A stretch of 64,000 nt of DNA from Burkholderia sp. WSM2232 (lineage in GTDB: Bacteria > Pseudomonadota > Gammaproteobacteria > Burkholderiales > Burkholderiaceae). The translations under genes and the position numbers were made by a program. The stretch spans positions 276 through 64,275 of the forward strand of contig NZ_AWZV01000031.1 in assembly GCF_000472545.1 (NCBI RefSeq), read 5' to 3'. Of the stretch, positions 43,464 to 51,307 are shown piece by piece. Within the stretch, counting starts at the first letter, position 1. Each line of letters starts with the position of its first letter. The notes under the pieces were generated by a model that did no database searches, had not been told where the DNA came from, and saw nothing but the letters and a program-made list of their open reading frames with translations.

Positions 43464-44945
43464 TCAGCGCGCCAGCACGCGGTAGAACAGCGCGCCGAGG
43501 CCCGCGCCGATGAACCACGAGAAGTTCGCCATACCGTCGAGCGAGGGCACCATCACGCACAGCACCGCAATGAGCGCCGCCGGCAGGAGCGCCGCAACCG
43601 CCCGATAGTTCACGCCGTTGCGATACCAGTACGAAGCTGTGGGCGCCACGCTGTACAGATCGTCAAGCACGATTTTCTGACGCTTCACCAGGTAGTAATC
43701 GACGATCAGGATTCCGTACAAAGGTCCGATGAAACTGCCGAGCACGTCCAGCGTGTAATGAATCACGGCCGGGTTGTTGAAGAGATTCCAAGGCGTGATG
43801 AAGATCGACGCCACCGCGGCGAGCATGCCGCCCGCGCGCCAGCTGATGAGCCGCGGCGCGACGTTCGAGAAGTCGAAAGCCGGCGACACGAAGTTGGCGA
43901 CGATGTTGATGCCGATGGTCGCGATCGTAAAGGTCAGCGCGCCCAGAATCACCGCGGTCGGATAGTCGATGCGCCCCACCGTTTCAACCGGGTCGGTAAT
44001 CAGTTGGCCGAACACCGGCAGCGTGGCCGCCGTGGTGATCACCGTGACGAGCGAAAACGCAAGGAAGTTGACCGGCAGTCCCCAGAAATTGCCGCGCTGC
44101 ACGCTGCGAAAACTCTTGCCGTAGCGGGAAAAGTCGCCGAAATTCAGCATGGGCCCGGAGAAGTACGAGACCACCAGCGAGGTCGCCGTGATCATTACAG
44201 GCAGCACCTCCATGCCGTGATACTTGACGCCGCCCAGATTGATGCCGATGTTGCGCCAACCCGCGCGGTACACCATGTAGCCGGCCAGAATGAACATCAC
44301 CACATAAACCGCAGGCCCGGCGAAGTCGATGAACTTCTTGATCGTCTCCATGCCATGCCAGAACACCAGCGCCTGCAACACCCACAGCAGCATGAAGCCG
44401 CACCAGCCGAGCGTGGAAAGCCCCATCAAGCCGTGGCGATGCACGTCGGCATACGGCAGCAGTTGCGGAACGAACTTCAACACGACAATGACCAACGCGC
44501 TCGACGCGAGATACGTCTGGATGCCGTACCACGCGACCGCGATCAGGCCGCGAATCACTGCGGGAATATTGGCGCCGAGCACGCCGAAGGTCGCGCGGCA
44601 TGCCACCGGATACGGCACGCCATTCGCCTGGCTCGGCTTCGCGATCAGGTTGCACAGCAGGTTGACGATCGTGATGCCGACGAGCAGCGCGATCAGCACC
44701 TGCCAGCTCGTCAAGCCGAGCGCGAACAGGCTGCCGGCGAATACATAGCCGCCGACGCTGTGCACGTCCGACATCCAGAACGCGAAGATGTTGTAGGCGC
44801 CCCAGGTCTGGTGACGCAGCGGCGCGAGGTCCTCGTTGTAGAGGCGCTCGCTGTAGCCGGCCGGCAGCGCGGGCTCGCCGGACGTGTCGCCGTCTGCATA
44901 AGGGGGGATTGCGGAACTGCCGGGCGCTGCACTGAACTGAGCCAT
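43464..44945 (-). CDS. NCS1-family nucleobase/allantoin permease
   Basis: A 493-aa, twelve-helix cation symporter of the NCS1 (Mhp1/PucI) family. Key motifs: LYNEDLAPLRHQTWGAYNIFAFWMSDVHSVGGY at the first helix, NGVPYPVACRATFGVLGANIPA, and FGDFSRYGKSF. Context (racemase, allantoinase) points to allantoin as substrate; uracil/purine/hydantoin remain possible. Strong ribosome site AAGGAGGAATC before ATG 44945. With the racemase 60 bp downstream it likely forms one transcript. Confidence 0.9.
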   Translation of the reverse strand: MAQFSAAPGSSAIPPYADGDTSGEPALPAGYSERLYNEDLAPLRHQTWGAYNIFAFWMSDVHSVGGYVFAGSLFALGLTSWQVLIALLVGITIVNLLCNLIAKPSQANGVPYPVACRATFGVLGANIPAVIRGLIAVAWYGIQTYLASSALVIVVLKFVPQLLPYADVHRHGLMGLSTLGWCGFMLLWVLQALVFWHGMETIKKFIDFAGPAVYVVMFILAGYMVYRAGWRNIGINLGGVKYHGMEVLPVMITATSLVVSYFSGPMLNFGDFSRYGKSFRSVQRGNFWGLPVNFLAFSLVTVITTAATLPVFGQLITDPVETVGRIDYPTAVILGALTFTIATIGINIVANFVSPAFDFSNVAPRLISWRAGGMLAAVASIFITPWNLFNNPAVIHYTLDVLGSFIGPLYGILIVDYYLVKRQKIVLDDLYSVAPTASYWYRNGVNYRAVAALLPAALIAVLCVMVPSLDGMANFSWFIGAGLGALFYRVLAR

Positions 44946-45302
44946 GATTCCTCCTTGTGATGGGACCGTCGATTGCAAATCGAAGGGCATTGCATTGGCC
45001 ATGCCAGTTGCGGTTCTGCTGCGCGTCCCGCACCTGCCGTCCGTGTGGACGCAGGTAGCCCGGACTGCCGCCATGGCCTCGCCGCGGTTGTCTCCGTACT
45101 GAAGTACTTGTGGTTATCGCATTGCCGGCCTTCCGCGGATTTCCGGCAAGCGGACTGCTTTCTCGTCTCGCCGCTCGCCAAAGCGACGGACGTGCGTGCG
45201 CCAGCCGGCAGCGCCTGCTCAAGGCCGCCGTGCAACGCTCGCTTGATACGGTTCAGTTCAGTGCGGCGCGCACCAGCAACGGGCGCACGCCGGCCGCATG
45301 CC
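44946..45302. other. Promoter region of the NCS1 permease
   Basis: 357 bases between the gntR stop and the permease start, both on the minus strand. A small palindrome GTACT-GA-AGTAC at 45096-45107 is the only dyad that stood out. No gene is supported here. Confidence 0.45.
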
Positions 45303-46163
45303 TCAGCCTGGCGCGGACTTGCGTTTGGATAGCTTCGTGGATGACTCTTCGGGTGATGCTTCGACGGGGCTGCTGAATGCACCCGCTTTGGCGCCACGCT
45401 TTGCGCCGCTCCTTGCGTCGCCTGTTACACCGCTTGTTACACCGCTTGTTGCACCGCCCGTCACGCTATTAAGCGCGCCGAACACCTCACGCAAATCGGC
45501 TGCGCCGCGCGCGGGCCGCTCCAGCATCTTCAACTCGACGCTCTGCAGATGGCGCGACATCAAATCCGCCGCCTTTTCTGCATCGCCGGCGTCGAGCGCG
45601 GCGAGAATGGCTTCGTGATCCTCAAACGAGCACGGGCTGCGACCCAGCGATTCGTACAACGCCGAAATCAACGTGGAGCGCGCCACCAGTCCGTTCAGGC
45701 AATCGCATAGCACAGCATTGCCGGTGAGCTCGGCCAACGCCGTGTGGAACTCGCCGGACAAACGAATCCATGACGAAAAGTCGCGCGTCTCGAACGCCTT
45801 GCGTTCGCGGCCGATCATGCTGCCAATGTTCTTTAGCCGGCGCATGCCGTGCCCGCTGCAAATCTTCTCGACGACCGCAAGCTCGATGATGCGGCGCATC
45901 TCGAACACCTCGTGCACTTCCTGAAGCGACGGACTCGCGACGAAAGCGCCGCGGTTCGGCTCCAGATCCACCAGACGGTCGGTCGCGAGCTGTGCCAGCG
46001 CCTGCCGGATCGGCCCGCGTTTCACCGCGAATACTTCGCACAACTGTGCTTCTGTCAGCTTCGCTCCTGGCGCCAGCCGATGCTCGAGGATCGCGGCGCG
46101 GATGCGCTCGGCAATTGCTTCGGGCTTCGAACTGTTCGCGCTGGTCGGCTCGATGTTGGACAT
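45303..46163 (-). CDS. GntR-family (FCD) transcriptional regulator with repetitive C-terminus
   Basis: A 286-aa regulator. The winged helix is at about 14-75 (IAERIRAAILEHRLAPGAKLTEAQLCEVFAVKRGPIRQALAQLATDRLVDLEPNRGAFV). The helical FCD ligand domain is at about 80-225 with its metal-site residues (EFHTALAELTGN, HEAILAALDAGDAEKAADLM). The last 50 residues are unusual: a low-complexity tail with TSGVTSGVTGDARSGAKRG from a short DNA tandem repeat. It is the likely controller of the purine/allantoin genes; its own promoter carries a palindrome of FadR-like form. Confidence 0.9.
   Translation of the reverse strand: MSNIEPTSANSSKPEAIAERIRAAILEHRLAPGAKLTEAQLCEVFAVKRGPIRQALAQLATDRLVDLEPNRGAFVASPSLQEVHEVFEMRRIIELAVVEKICSGHGMRRLKNIGSMIGRERKAFETRDFSSWIRLSGEFHTALAELTGNAVLCDCLNGLVARSTLISALYESLGRSPCSFEDHEAILAALDAGDAEKAADLMSRHLQSVELKMLERPARGAADLREVFGALNSVTGGATSGVTSGVTGDARSGAKRGAKAGAFSSPVEASPEESSTKLSKRKSAPG
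45420..45470. repeat. 12-bp tandem repeat within the gntR 3' end
   Basis: Three copies of CACCGCTTGTTA-type 12-mers, coding for the TSGV repeats of the regulator's tail on the minus strand. Confidence 0.75.
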
Positions 46164-46187
46164 GATTTGCGTCTCGGTATGTTGGTC

Positions 46188-46219
46188 ATAATAGGGTGGA
46201 CATAAAGATTGTCAACAAT
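46188..46219 (-). promoter_or_regulatory. gntR promoter with palindromic operator over the -35 box
   Basis: On the minus strand: -35 TTGACA (46215-46210), 16-bp spacer, -10 TATTAT (46193-46188), then 24 bases to the ATG at 46163. The -35 hexamer sits inside the dyad ATTGT-TG-ACAAT (46208-46219), which has the TNGTNNACNA form of FadR/FCD-type operators. Binding there would block RNA polymerase, suggesting autorepression. Confidence 0.7.
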
Positions 46220-46347
46220 TTTTGCTCGCATTGGCGACGCTTGAGGCGGTGATGGGCGGGCTCGGAGCGGGAACTGCGCGGTCGGGGCTTACTGGATGGG
46301 GGGGACGCATGCAACCTGCTGGATTTCCCTTAATTTCCGGCGCCCGA

Positions 46348-46361
46348 TTTTGTTGACAAAA
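46348..46361. promoter_or_regulatory. Second copy of the TTGT-NN-ACAA palindrome
   Basis: TTTTGT-TG-ACAAAA, six-base arms, sharing the core TTGTTGACAA with the operator at the gntR promoter 140 bp away. Spacing allows cooperative binding or looping. Confidence 0.5.
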
Positions 46362-46434
46362 ACGTCGCGCTTGCGCGTGGTGTTGCTGATCGTTTCGCCG
46401 TCCAGATGCCGGCAGTTAGTTCCGTGGACGTCCA

Positions 46435-46460
46435 TAAAAAAAGCGGGCCAAGCCCGCTTT
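46435..46460 (-). terminator. Terminator of the LD-carboxypeptidase gene
   Basis: Stem AAAGCGGGC / GCCCGCTTT with a three-base loop, running into seven T on the minus strand, 15 bp past the stop codon of the LD-carboxypeptidase gene. Confidence 0.9.
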
Positions 46461-46474
46461 CGATGACCGGTTTG

Positions 46475-47401
46475 TCAGCGCAAACACGGATAATTGGATA
46501 ACGTCATCCTGAAGCCGTTTGCATCCGCGACGAGGTGCGCGTCGGCTCCGACCGGCAACGTCAGCATGTCCGGCACGTGCCCGAACTGCAAGCCGGTGAT
46601 GATCGGAATGCCGATCACCGACCTCATCTGCTCGATCATGGCCTGCAGGTCGTAGCCATTGTCGTAGTCGAACGGCTTGCCGCCCGAGAAATCGCCCAGT
46701 ACGAGCGCCTGCTGTTGATCGAGAATCCCGGACAGGTGCAGTTGATAAAGCATTCGCTCAATGCGAAACGGCTGTTCGTTCACGTCTTCCACGAACAGCA
46801 CCCCGCCCTGCACCGGCGGCATGTACGGCGTGCCCACGAGCGACGTGAGAACGGCCAGATTGCCGCCCCACAACGTGCCGGAGACGTCCACCGCGTGCGC
46901 CTGCGGCACGTTTCGCGAGATCGTCACGGTGGGCTGCGTCAGCGCCGACCAGAAGTGACGCATGGTGAATTCGCTGACGTGTTCCGCGCCGAAGTCGCTC
47001 ATCAGCATCGGACCGCTGAAGGTTTTCAGACCAGCGCGCGCAAGAAGCGCCAGCTGGACCGCCGTAAAGTCGCTATGGCCGACGAGAGCGACCGGCTGAG
47101 CGCTCAGCCGGCGTTGCAGCCCATCGTAGTCGAGGCCGTGCAGAATGCGCACCGCGCCGTAGCCGCCGCGCACGGCCAACACCACATCGGGCAACGGGCG
47201 CGATGCATCCGCGAGCCGGTTCAGGTCCGCCGCACGCTCGCTATCCGTACCGCCGAAGCGCTGATACCGACGCTGCGTCGCCTCCACGCCCTCCACGCGA
47301 TGCCCCTGTGTGCGCAGGCGCTGCAACGCGCGATTCAGTACATCCGCGTCGTGCGGATAACCGGACGGCGCAATCAGGTCGAAGGTACGGTGAATGGTCA
47401 T
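46475..47401 (-). CDS. ldcA: LD-carboxypeptidase (muramoyltetrapeptide carboxypeptidase)
   Basis: A 308-aa serine peptidase removing the terminal D-Ala from tetrapeptides in peptidoglycan recycling. The S66 triad is visible: Ser110 (VGHSDFTA), Glu205 (LFVEDVNE) and His275 (LQFGHVPDM), plus the RGGYGAVRIL motif at 78-87. No signal peptide, so cytosolic as expected. Single gene; terminator present. Confidence 0.93.
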   Translation of the reverse strand: MTIHRTFDLIAPSGYPHDADVLNRALQRLRTQGHRVEGVEATQRRYQRFGGTDSERAADLNRLADASRPLPDVVLAVRGGYGAVRILHGLDYDGLQRRLSAQPVALVGHSDFTAVQLALLARAGLKTFSGPMLMSDFGAEHVSEFTMRHFWSALTQPTVTISRNVPQAHAVDVSGTLWGGNLAVLTSLVGTPYMPPVQGGVLFVEDVNEQPFRIERMLYQLHLSGILDQQQALVLGDFSGGKPFDYDNGYDLQAMIEQMRSVIGIPIITGLQFGHVPDMLTLPVGADAHLVADANGFRMTLSNYPCLR

Positions 47402-47460
47402 CGGCGGATTTGGTCGGGATTATGGGGGAAGTTTGCCGCTCAGTTGCCACTGAGCGCCGG

Positions 47461-48513
47461 CTAGCGCGGCTCGCCGGGATCGGTTTGCGCGCCTATGCCT
47501 GCGCGCGCCGCAGCCCGCGCGTCGCGACTGGCGCGGCGGCGCTCGGCAAAGAACGATTTCAGCGCCGCGCCGCATTCGTTTTCTAGCACGCCGCCGGTTA
47601 CCTCGGTGTGGTGATTCAGTTGCGGGTTGGCGAATGCGTCCACGACGCTGCCACACGCGCCCGTTTTCGGGTCGCGCGCACCGAACACGACGCGCGCAAT
47701 GCGTGCGTGCATGATCGCCCCCGCGCACATCAGACAGGGCTCCAGCGTCACATACAGTTCGCAGCCCGGCAACCGGTAGTTCTCTACGACTTGCGCCGCG
47801 GCGCGCAACGCGACCATCTCCGCGTGCGCCGATGGATCGTGCGCACTGATCGGATGGTTGAAACCTTTTGCGATGACTTCGTCGCCGCGTACCAGTACCG
47901 CGCCGACGGGCACTTCGCCGGCCGCACGCGCCTCTTCGGCCGCGGCCTGAGCGAGCGCCATGAAGCGGAGATCGCGCTCGCTGACAGTTGGAGCGTGCTC
48001 TGTTGGGGCGTGCTCTGTTGGGGCGTGCTCTGTTGGGGTGTGCTCTGTTGGGGTGTGCTCTGTTGGGGTGTGCTCTGTCGGGGTGGGCTCTGCCGGGGTG
48101 GGCTCTGCCGGGGTGGGCTCTGCCGGGACGTGCTCTGCCGGGACGTGCTCTGCCGGGACGTGCTCTGCCGGGACGTGCTCTGCCGGGACGTGCTCTGCCG
48201 GGACGTGCTCCGCCAGGGTGTGCTCCGCCGGGACGTGCTCTGCTGTGGTGGGCGCTGTCGCGGTATGCGCTGCCGCAATGTGCGCTTCTGATGCGTGCGT
48301 TGTGGGGCTGGACGCTGTCGCGGCGGGCGCCTTTGAAGTGCGCGCGGCCTGAGTGGTCACGGTGGAGTCTGCCCCCATGGTGCCGGCAGCCGCCTCACCA
48401 ACAATCAAATCTGTTCCACTTGCCGTTTCAAGCGGCATAGCCGGCAACGTGCCGGCCTCAAGCCGATCAGCGTCGGCCAGCGGCGCGCCGCACGGGGTAG
48501 CGGGCACGCTCAC
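47461..48513 (-). CDS. tadA: tRNA adenosine(34) deaminase TadA with repetitive N-terminal extension
   Basis: A 350-aa protein; the catalytic deaminase is the last 175 residues. Zinc/catalytic residues: His230 and Glu232 (SAHAEM), Cys260 and Cys263 (EPCLMC). It makes inosine at the tRNA-Arg wobble base. Typical TadA is about 150-180 aa; here residues 91-175 are 17 uninterrupted pentapeptides (AEHVP, AEPTP, TEHTP, TEHAP), preceded by 90 low-complexity residues. The start GTG 48513 overlaps the stop of the upstream DUF1992 gene (GTGA) and has GAGGA six bases before it. An internal start just before VSERDLRFMAL would give a standard TadA, so how much of the tail is made is open. Confidence 0.88.
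   Translation of the reverse strand: MSVPATPCGAPLADADRLEAGTLPAMPLETASGTDLIVGEAAAGTMGADSTVTTQAARTSKAPAATASSPTTHASEAHIAAAHTATAPTTAEHVPAEHTLAEHVPAEHVPAEHVPAEHVPAEHVPAEHVPAEPTPAEPTPAEPTPTEHTPTEHTPTEHTPTEHAPTEHAPTEHAPTVSERDLRFMALAQAAAEEARAAGEVPVGAVLVRGDEVIAKGFNHPISAHDPSAHAEMVALRAAAQVVENYRLPGCELYVTLEPCLMCAGAIMHARIARVVFGARDPKTGACGSVVDAFANPQLNHHTEVTGGVLENECGAALKSFFAERRRASRDARAAARAGIGAQTDPGEPR
47989..48243. repeat. 17-unit, 15-bp tandem repeat inside tadA
   Basis: Seventeen in-frame 15-bp units with no indels, grouped by variant: eight AEHVP-type, three AEPTP, three TEHTP, three TEHAP. Homogeneous blocks show recent duplication by slippage or recombination. Copy number changes keep the frame. Confidence 0.95.
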
Positions 48514-48956
48514 GGCGTCCTCGCGACGGCGGGTTGCGCGCCCGGCGCCGCCAAACCGGTGCCGTCCGCGACAGGGGCCGCTGCGTTCGACGTGCGCTCG
48601 GACAGTCGCTCGGCAATCCGGCGGCAATACTCATGTGGCAGTACGAAAGCGCTGCCGCGCAGCGATTCCAGCGCCATATCCAGCGCCAGCATGCGTGCCT
48701 GGAGGCGGCACCGGGTGGCCTTGTCGCTCACGGCATTGAGCTCGGTCTGCAGGTCGCGCAACGCGCGCAGCTGCTCGAGCGCAGGTGGCACAAAGCCCGC
48801 ATTTTTCAGAATCCGGTTAGCAACGCGCACTTCTTCGGGGACCAATGCATCTTCGTCCAGGTCAAGCGGTGCGCCGGCGCCGGGCAAATCGTCGAGCTCG
48901 CCGCGCGCGGCTGCGGCGGCAATACGCTGTTCGACTAACGCATCAAGCAATCTCAT
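48510..48956 (-). CDS. DUF1992 (DnaJ-C28 homology) protein
   Basis: A 148-aa protein with the DUF1992 core: DALVEQRIAAAAARGELDDLPGAGAPLDLDEDALVPEEVRVANRILKNAGFVPP. The family is named from the human DNAJC28 relative, but there is no J domain here; function unknown. Start placed at MRLLDALVEQ (48956); an ATG ten codons upstream is possible. Couples to tadA by a 4-bp overlap. The Ala/Pro-rich last 20 residues are low-complexity. Confidence 0.87.
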   Translation of the reverse strand: MRLLDALVEQRIAAAAARGELDDLPGAGAPLDLDEDALVPEEVRVANRILKNAGFVPPALEQLRALRDLQTELNAVSDKATRCRLQARMLALDMALESLRGSAFVLPHEYCRRIAERLSERTSNAAAPVADGTGLAAPGAQPAVARTP

Positions 48957-49312
48957 CTGCAATCCACTACGTTGCGGCCCAAGCATTCTATCAGGGAGCG
49001 CACGGGGGCTCTCCTCAAGGCTGGGCCCGCTCTGCAGATCCGGCCGGTGACACCATACGAAGGCCGCCGCCGCGTGCTTGTGCGAAGCGAGCAGTCGATT
49101 CGGGACCGAGCGCCGTACACCGGCGAGCCCCGGTTGCCTTGCGGTCCGATTCGGGCTGCACCACGTTAGCCTTGGCAGAACGCGCGCCATACGGTTGACA
49201 AGAAGCGCGGCGGCGCACCGCTGATTGCCCGCCATGCGCCCGCTCCCTTGCGGCGCACTCACCCGATCGCAGAAGCAGGAAGGCCGTACCGTACAAGCCG
49301 CACACCAATGCG

Positions 49313-49918
49313 CTACAGCTCGACACCTTCAAGGGGCCAGCGCGCGAGCACAAGATGCCTGGTGCGCCCCAGCAAGCTGTGTATAAGCGCAAACCCGCGC
49401 ACGTTCCAGCAAACCGGCTCGATCGGGCCCGCGGCGACCCACGGCAAACCGTAAGCCAACGTCACATGTGGCGTGTAAGCGGCTGCCGCTGAGGTCGCAT
49501 GACTTCCAATGCCGCATTCCCGCAACGCGTCCTCCAACGCATCGTGCAGCGCATGCAGACCGACGACGCCGTCGGACCCGGTCAGGACCAAAGGCCCGGG
49601 CCGCGGTTTTGAGGCGAAGCTCGCGACCGTGTCGAACTCGACAGTAAACGGCGCCATCCGGATGGAAGCTGCGGCTTGCATCGCCGCCTCGACGTGCGCC
49701 TGCGGCAGCCCGCCCGCGAAATTGCCAAGATGGCGCAGCGTGACGTGCAAACGACTGGCGGCGAGCGGCCGGCCGCGAGCACGTGCTTCCCCACAAAGCC
49801 GCTGCGCGAGCTTTGCAATACCGGCCGCCGTATGGGTGTCCGGAAAGACAGCGAAGAAAAGACCGTCTGTGGGGACGGGCGGCGCCTCCAGCCCGGGCAA
49901 CCAGAGTTGTTCAGGCAT
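49313..49918 (-). CDS. thpR: RNA 2',3'-cyclic phosphodiesterase (ThpR/LigT)
   Basis: A 201-aa 2H phosphoesterase that opens 2',3'-cyclic phosphates on RNA. The two HxT motifs are H58-V-T60 (RLHVTLRHLG) and H151-V-T153 (PHVTLAYG). AGGAGCGAG precedes ATG 49918. It is divergent from the SOS-boxed radical-SAM gene, sharing a 171-bp spacer, so LexA might affect it too. Confidence 0.9.
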   Translation of the reverse strand: MPEQLWLPGLEAPPVPTDGLFFAVFPDTHTAAGIAKLAQRLCGEARARGRPLAASRLHVTLRHLGNFAGGLPQAHVEAAMQAAASIRMAPFTVEFDTVASFASKPRPGPLVLTGSDGVVGLHALHDALEDALRECGIGSHATSAAAAYTPHVTLAYGLPWVAAGPIEPVCWNVRGFALIHSLLGRTRHLVLARWPLEGVEL

Positions 49919-50031
49919 CTCGCTCCTGCATGTTGAACGCCGCCATCTACACGTTTCCTCCTTCACGTTGGGCTCGCGTGCGGCGATGGGTTCGCCCTCG
50001 CAGCCGCATTGCCACACCTTTCAAAAAACAC

Positions 50032-50080
50032 TTGCGCTTGCCGACTGCCTACGTAGAATACTGTACATCCATACAGTATT
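50032..50080 (+). promoter_or_regulatory. LexA (SOS) box over the promoter of the radical-SAM/UdgX operon
   Basis: CTGT-ACATCCAT-ACAG at 50061-50076 matches the LexA consensus CTGT-N8-ACAG, and symmetry extends to 8-bp arms AATACTGT / ACAGTATT (50057-50080). A promoter with -35 TTGCGC (50032-50037), 16-bp spacer and -10 TAGAAT (50054-50059) ends right at the box, so LexA would cover -10 and the start site. The box is 13 bp before the GTG start. Confidence 0.88.
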
Positions 50081-50089
50081 GGCGGCAAC

Positions 50090-51301
50090 GTGGAACTGCA
50101 AAAAAAGCTGGAAATTCTCGCAGACGCAGCAAAATACGACGCATCCTGCGCAAGCAGCGGCGCGCCAAAGCGCGCGTCGCGTGGCACTGCAGGTTTGGGC
50201 GCAAGCACCGGGGCAGGAATCTGTCACAGCTTCACGCCAGATGGGCGCTGCGTGTCGCTGCTGAAAATCCTGCTCACCAATTTCTGTCTGTACGACTGTC
50301 AGTATTGTGTGAACCGGCGCTCCAGCAACGTGCCTCGGGCGCGCTTCACGCCAGAGGAGGTGGTGGAACTCACGCTGGATTTTTATCGGCGCAACTACAT
50401 TGACGGGCTGTTTCTGAGCTCCGGCATCATTCGTTCGTCGAACTACACCATGGAGCAACTGGTCAGGGTCGCGCAATCGCTGCGGGTCGATCATCAGTTC
50501 CGCGGCTACGTTCATCTGAAAACCATTCCCGACGCGGATCCGGAACTGATAGCCCAAGCCGGCCGCTACGCGGACCGCTTGAGCGTCAACATCGAACTGC
50601 CGACCGAAACCAGCCTCGCGCGCCTCGCGCCCGAAAAGAACGTGCGAACCATCAAGCTTGCCATGGGCTCGATTCGCCTCGCACAGGAGGAAGCGCTGAG
50701 CGACACAAAGGCCCCGAAATTCACGGCTGCCGGACAAAGCACACAAATGATCGTCGGCGCGGATCAGACAAACGACAGCACGATCTTGCAGACAGCCGAA
50801 ACGCTGTACGGTTCATACAAACTGAAGCGGGTGTACTACTCGGCGTTCAGTCCGATCCCAGACAGCCCTTCGGCCGTGCCCGGCGCAGCCCCGCCGTTGC
50901 TGCGCGAGCATCGGCTGTACCAGGCGGACTTTCTGCTGCGCGGTTACGGCTTTAGCGTCGGCGAGCTGTTCCAGGAACCAGGCAACCTGCCGCTCGACAT
51001 GGATCCGAAGCTGGCGTGGGCTCTCGCACATCGCGAGCAGTTTCCCGTGGACCTGAACCGCGCGCCGCTGCGCATGATCGCACGGGTGCCGGGTATCGGC
51101 ATGCGTAACGCGAAGCGGCTGGTCGAACTGCGGCGCTCGCGGCGCGTGCGCTATGAAGACCTCGTGCGCCTGCGTTGTCCGCTGGAAAAAATCAAGCCGT
51201 TCGTCGTCACTCAGGACTATCGCGCGGCCCTGCATGATGCGCCGTCCGCACATCTGCGGCGGGTTTTGACACCGCCGTCCGTGCAAATGCAGTTGTGGTG
51301 A
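50090..51301 (+). CDS. Radical-SAM DNA modification/repair protein linked to UdgX
   Basis: A 403-aa protein with the radical-SAM cluster motif C66-x3-C70-x2-C73 (FCLYDCQYC) in its N-terminal half and a helix-hairpin-helix DNA-binding motif at about 320-360 (DLNRAPLRMIARVPGIGMRNAKRLVELRRSRRVR). From memory, this family is described as a putative DNA modification/repair radical-SAM protein that always occurs beside a second gene, as here. The start is GTG 50090. It is first gene of a two-gene operon under a LexA box; the second gene begins six bases after its stop. Reaction unknown; spore-photoproduct-lyase-like chemistry has been suggested by similarity only. Confidence 0.9.
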   Translation: MELQKKLEILADAAKYDASCASSGAPKRASRGTAGLGASTGAGICHSFTPDGRCVSLLKILLTNFCLYDCQYCVNRRSSNVPRARFTPEEVVELTLDFYRRNYIDGLFLSSGIIRSSNYTMEQLVRVAQSLRVDHQFRGYVHLKTIPDADPELIAQAGRYADRLSVNIELPTETSLARLAPEKNVRTIKLAMGSIRLAQEEALSDTKAPKFTAAGQSTQMIVGADQTNDSTILQTAETLYGSYKLKRVYYSAFSPIPDSPSAVPGAAPPLLREHRLYQADFLLRGYGFSVGELFQEPGNLPLDMDPKLAWALAHREQFPVDLNRAPLRMIARVPGIGMRNAKRLVELRRSRRVRYEDLVRLRCPLEKIKPFVVTQDYRAALHDAPSAHLRRVLTPPSVQMQLW

Positions 51302-51307
51302 CATGCC

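Noticed and set aside
43758..44960. 400-codon plus-strand frame opposite the NCS1 permease
   Set aside because: Antisense shadow of a membrane protein; no motifs.
47608..48352. Plus-strand Cys/Gly-rich repeat frames opposite tadA
   Set aside because: Antisense of the in-frame 15-bp repeat of tadA.
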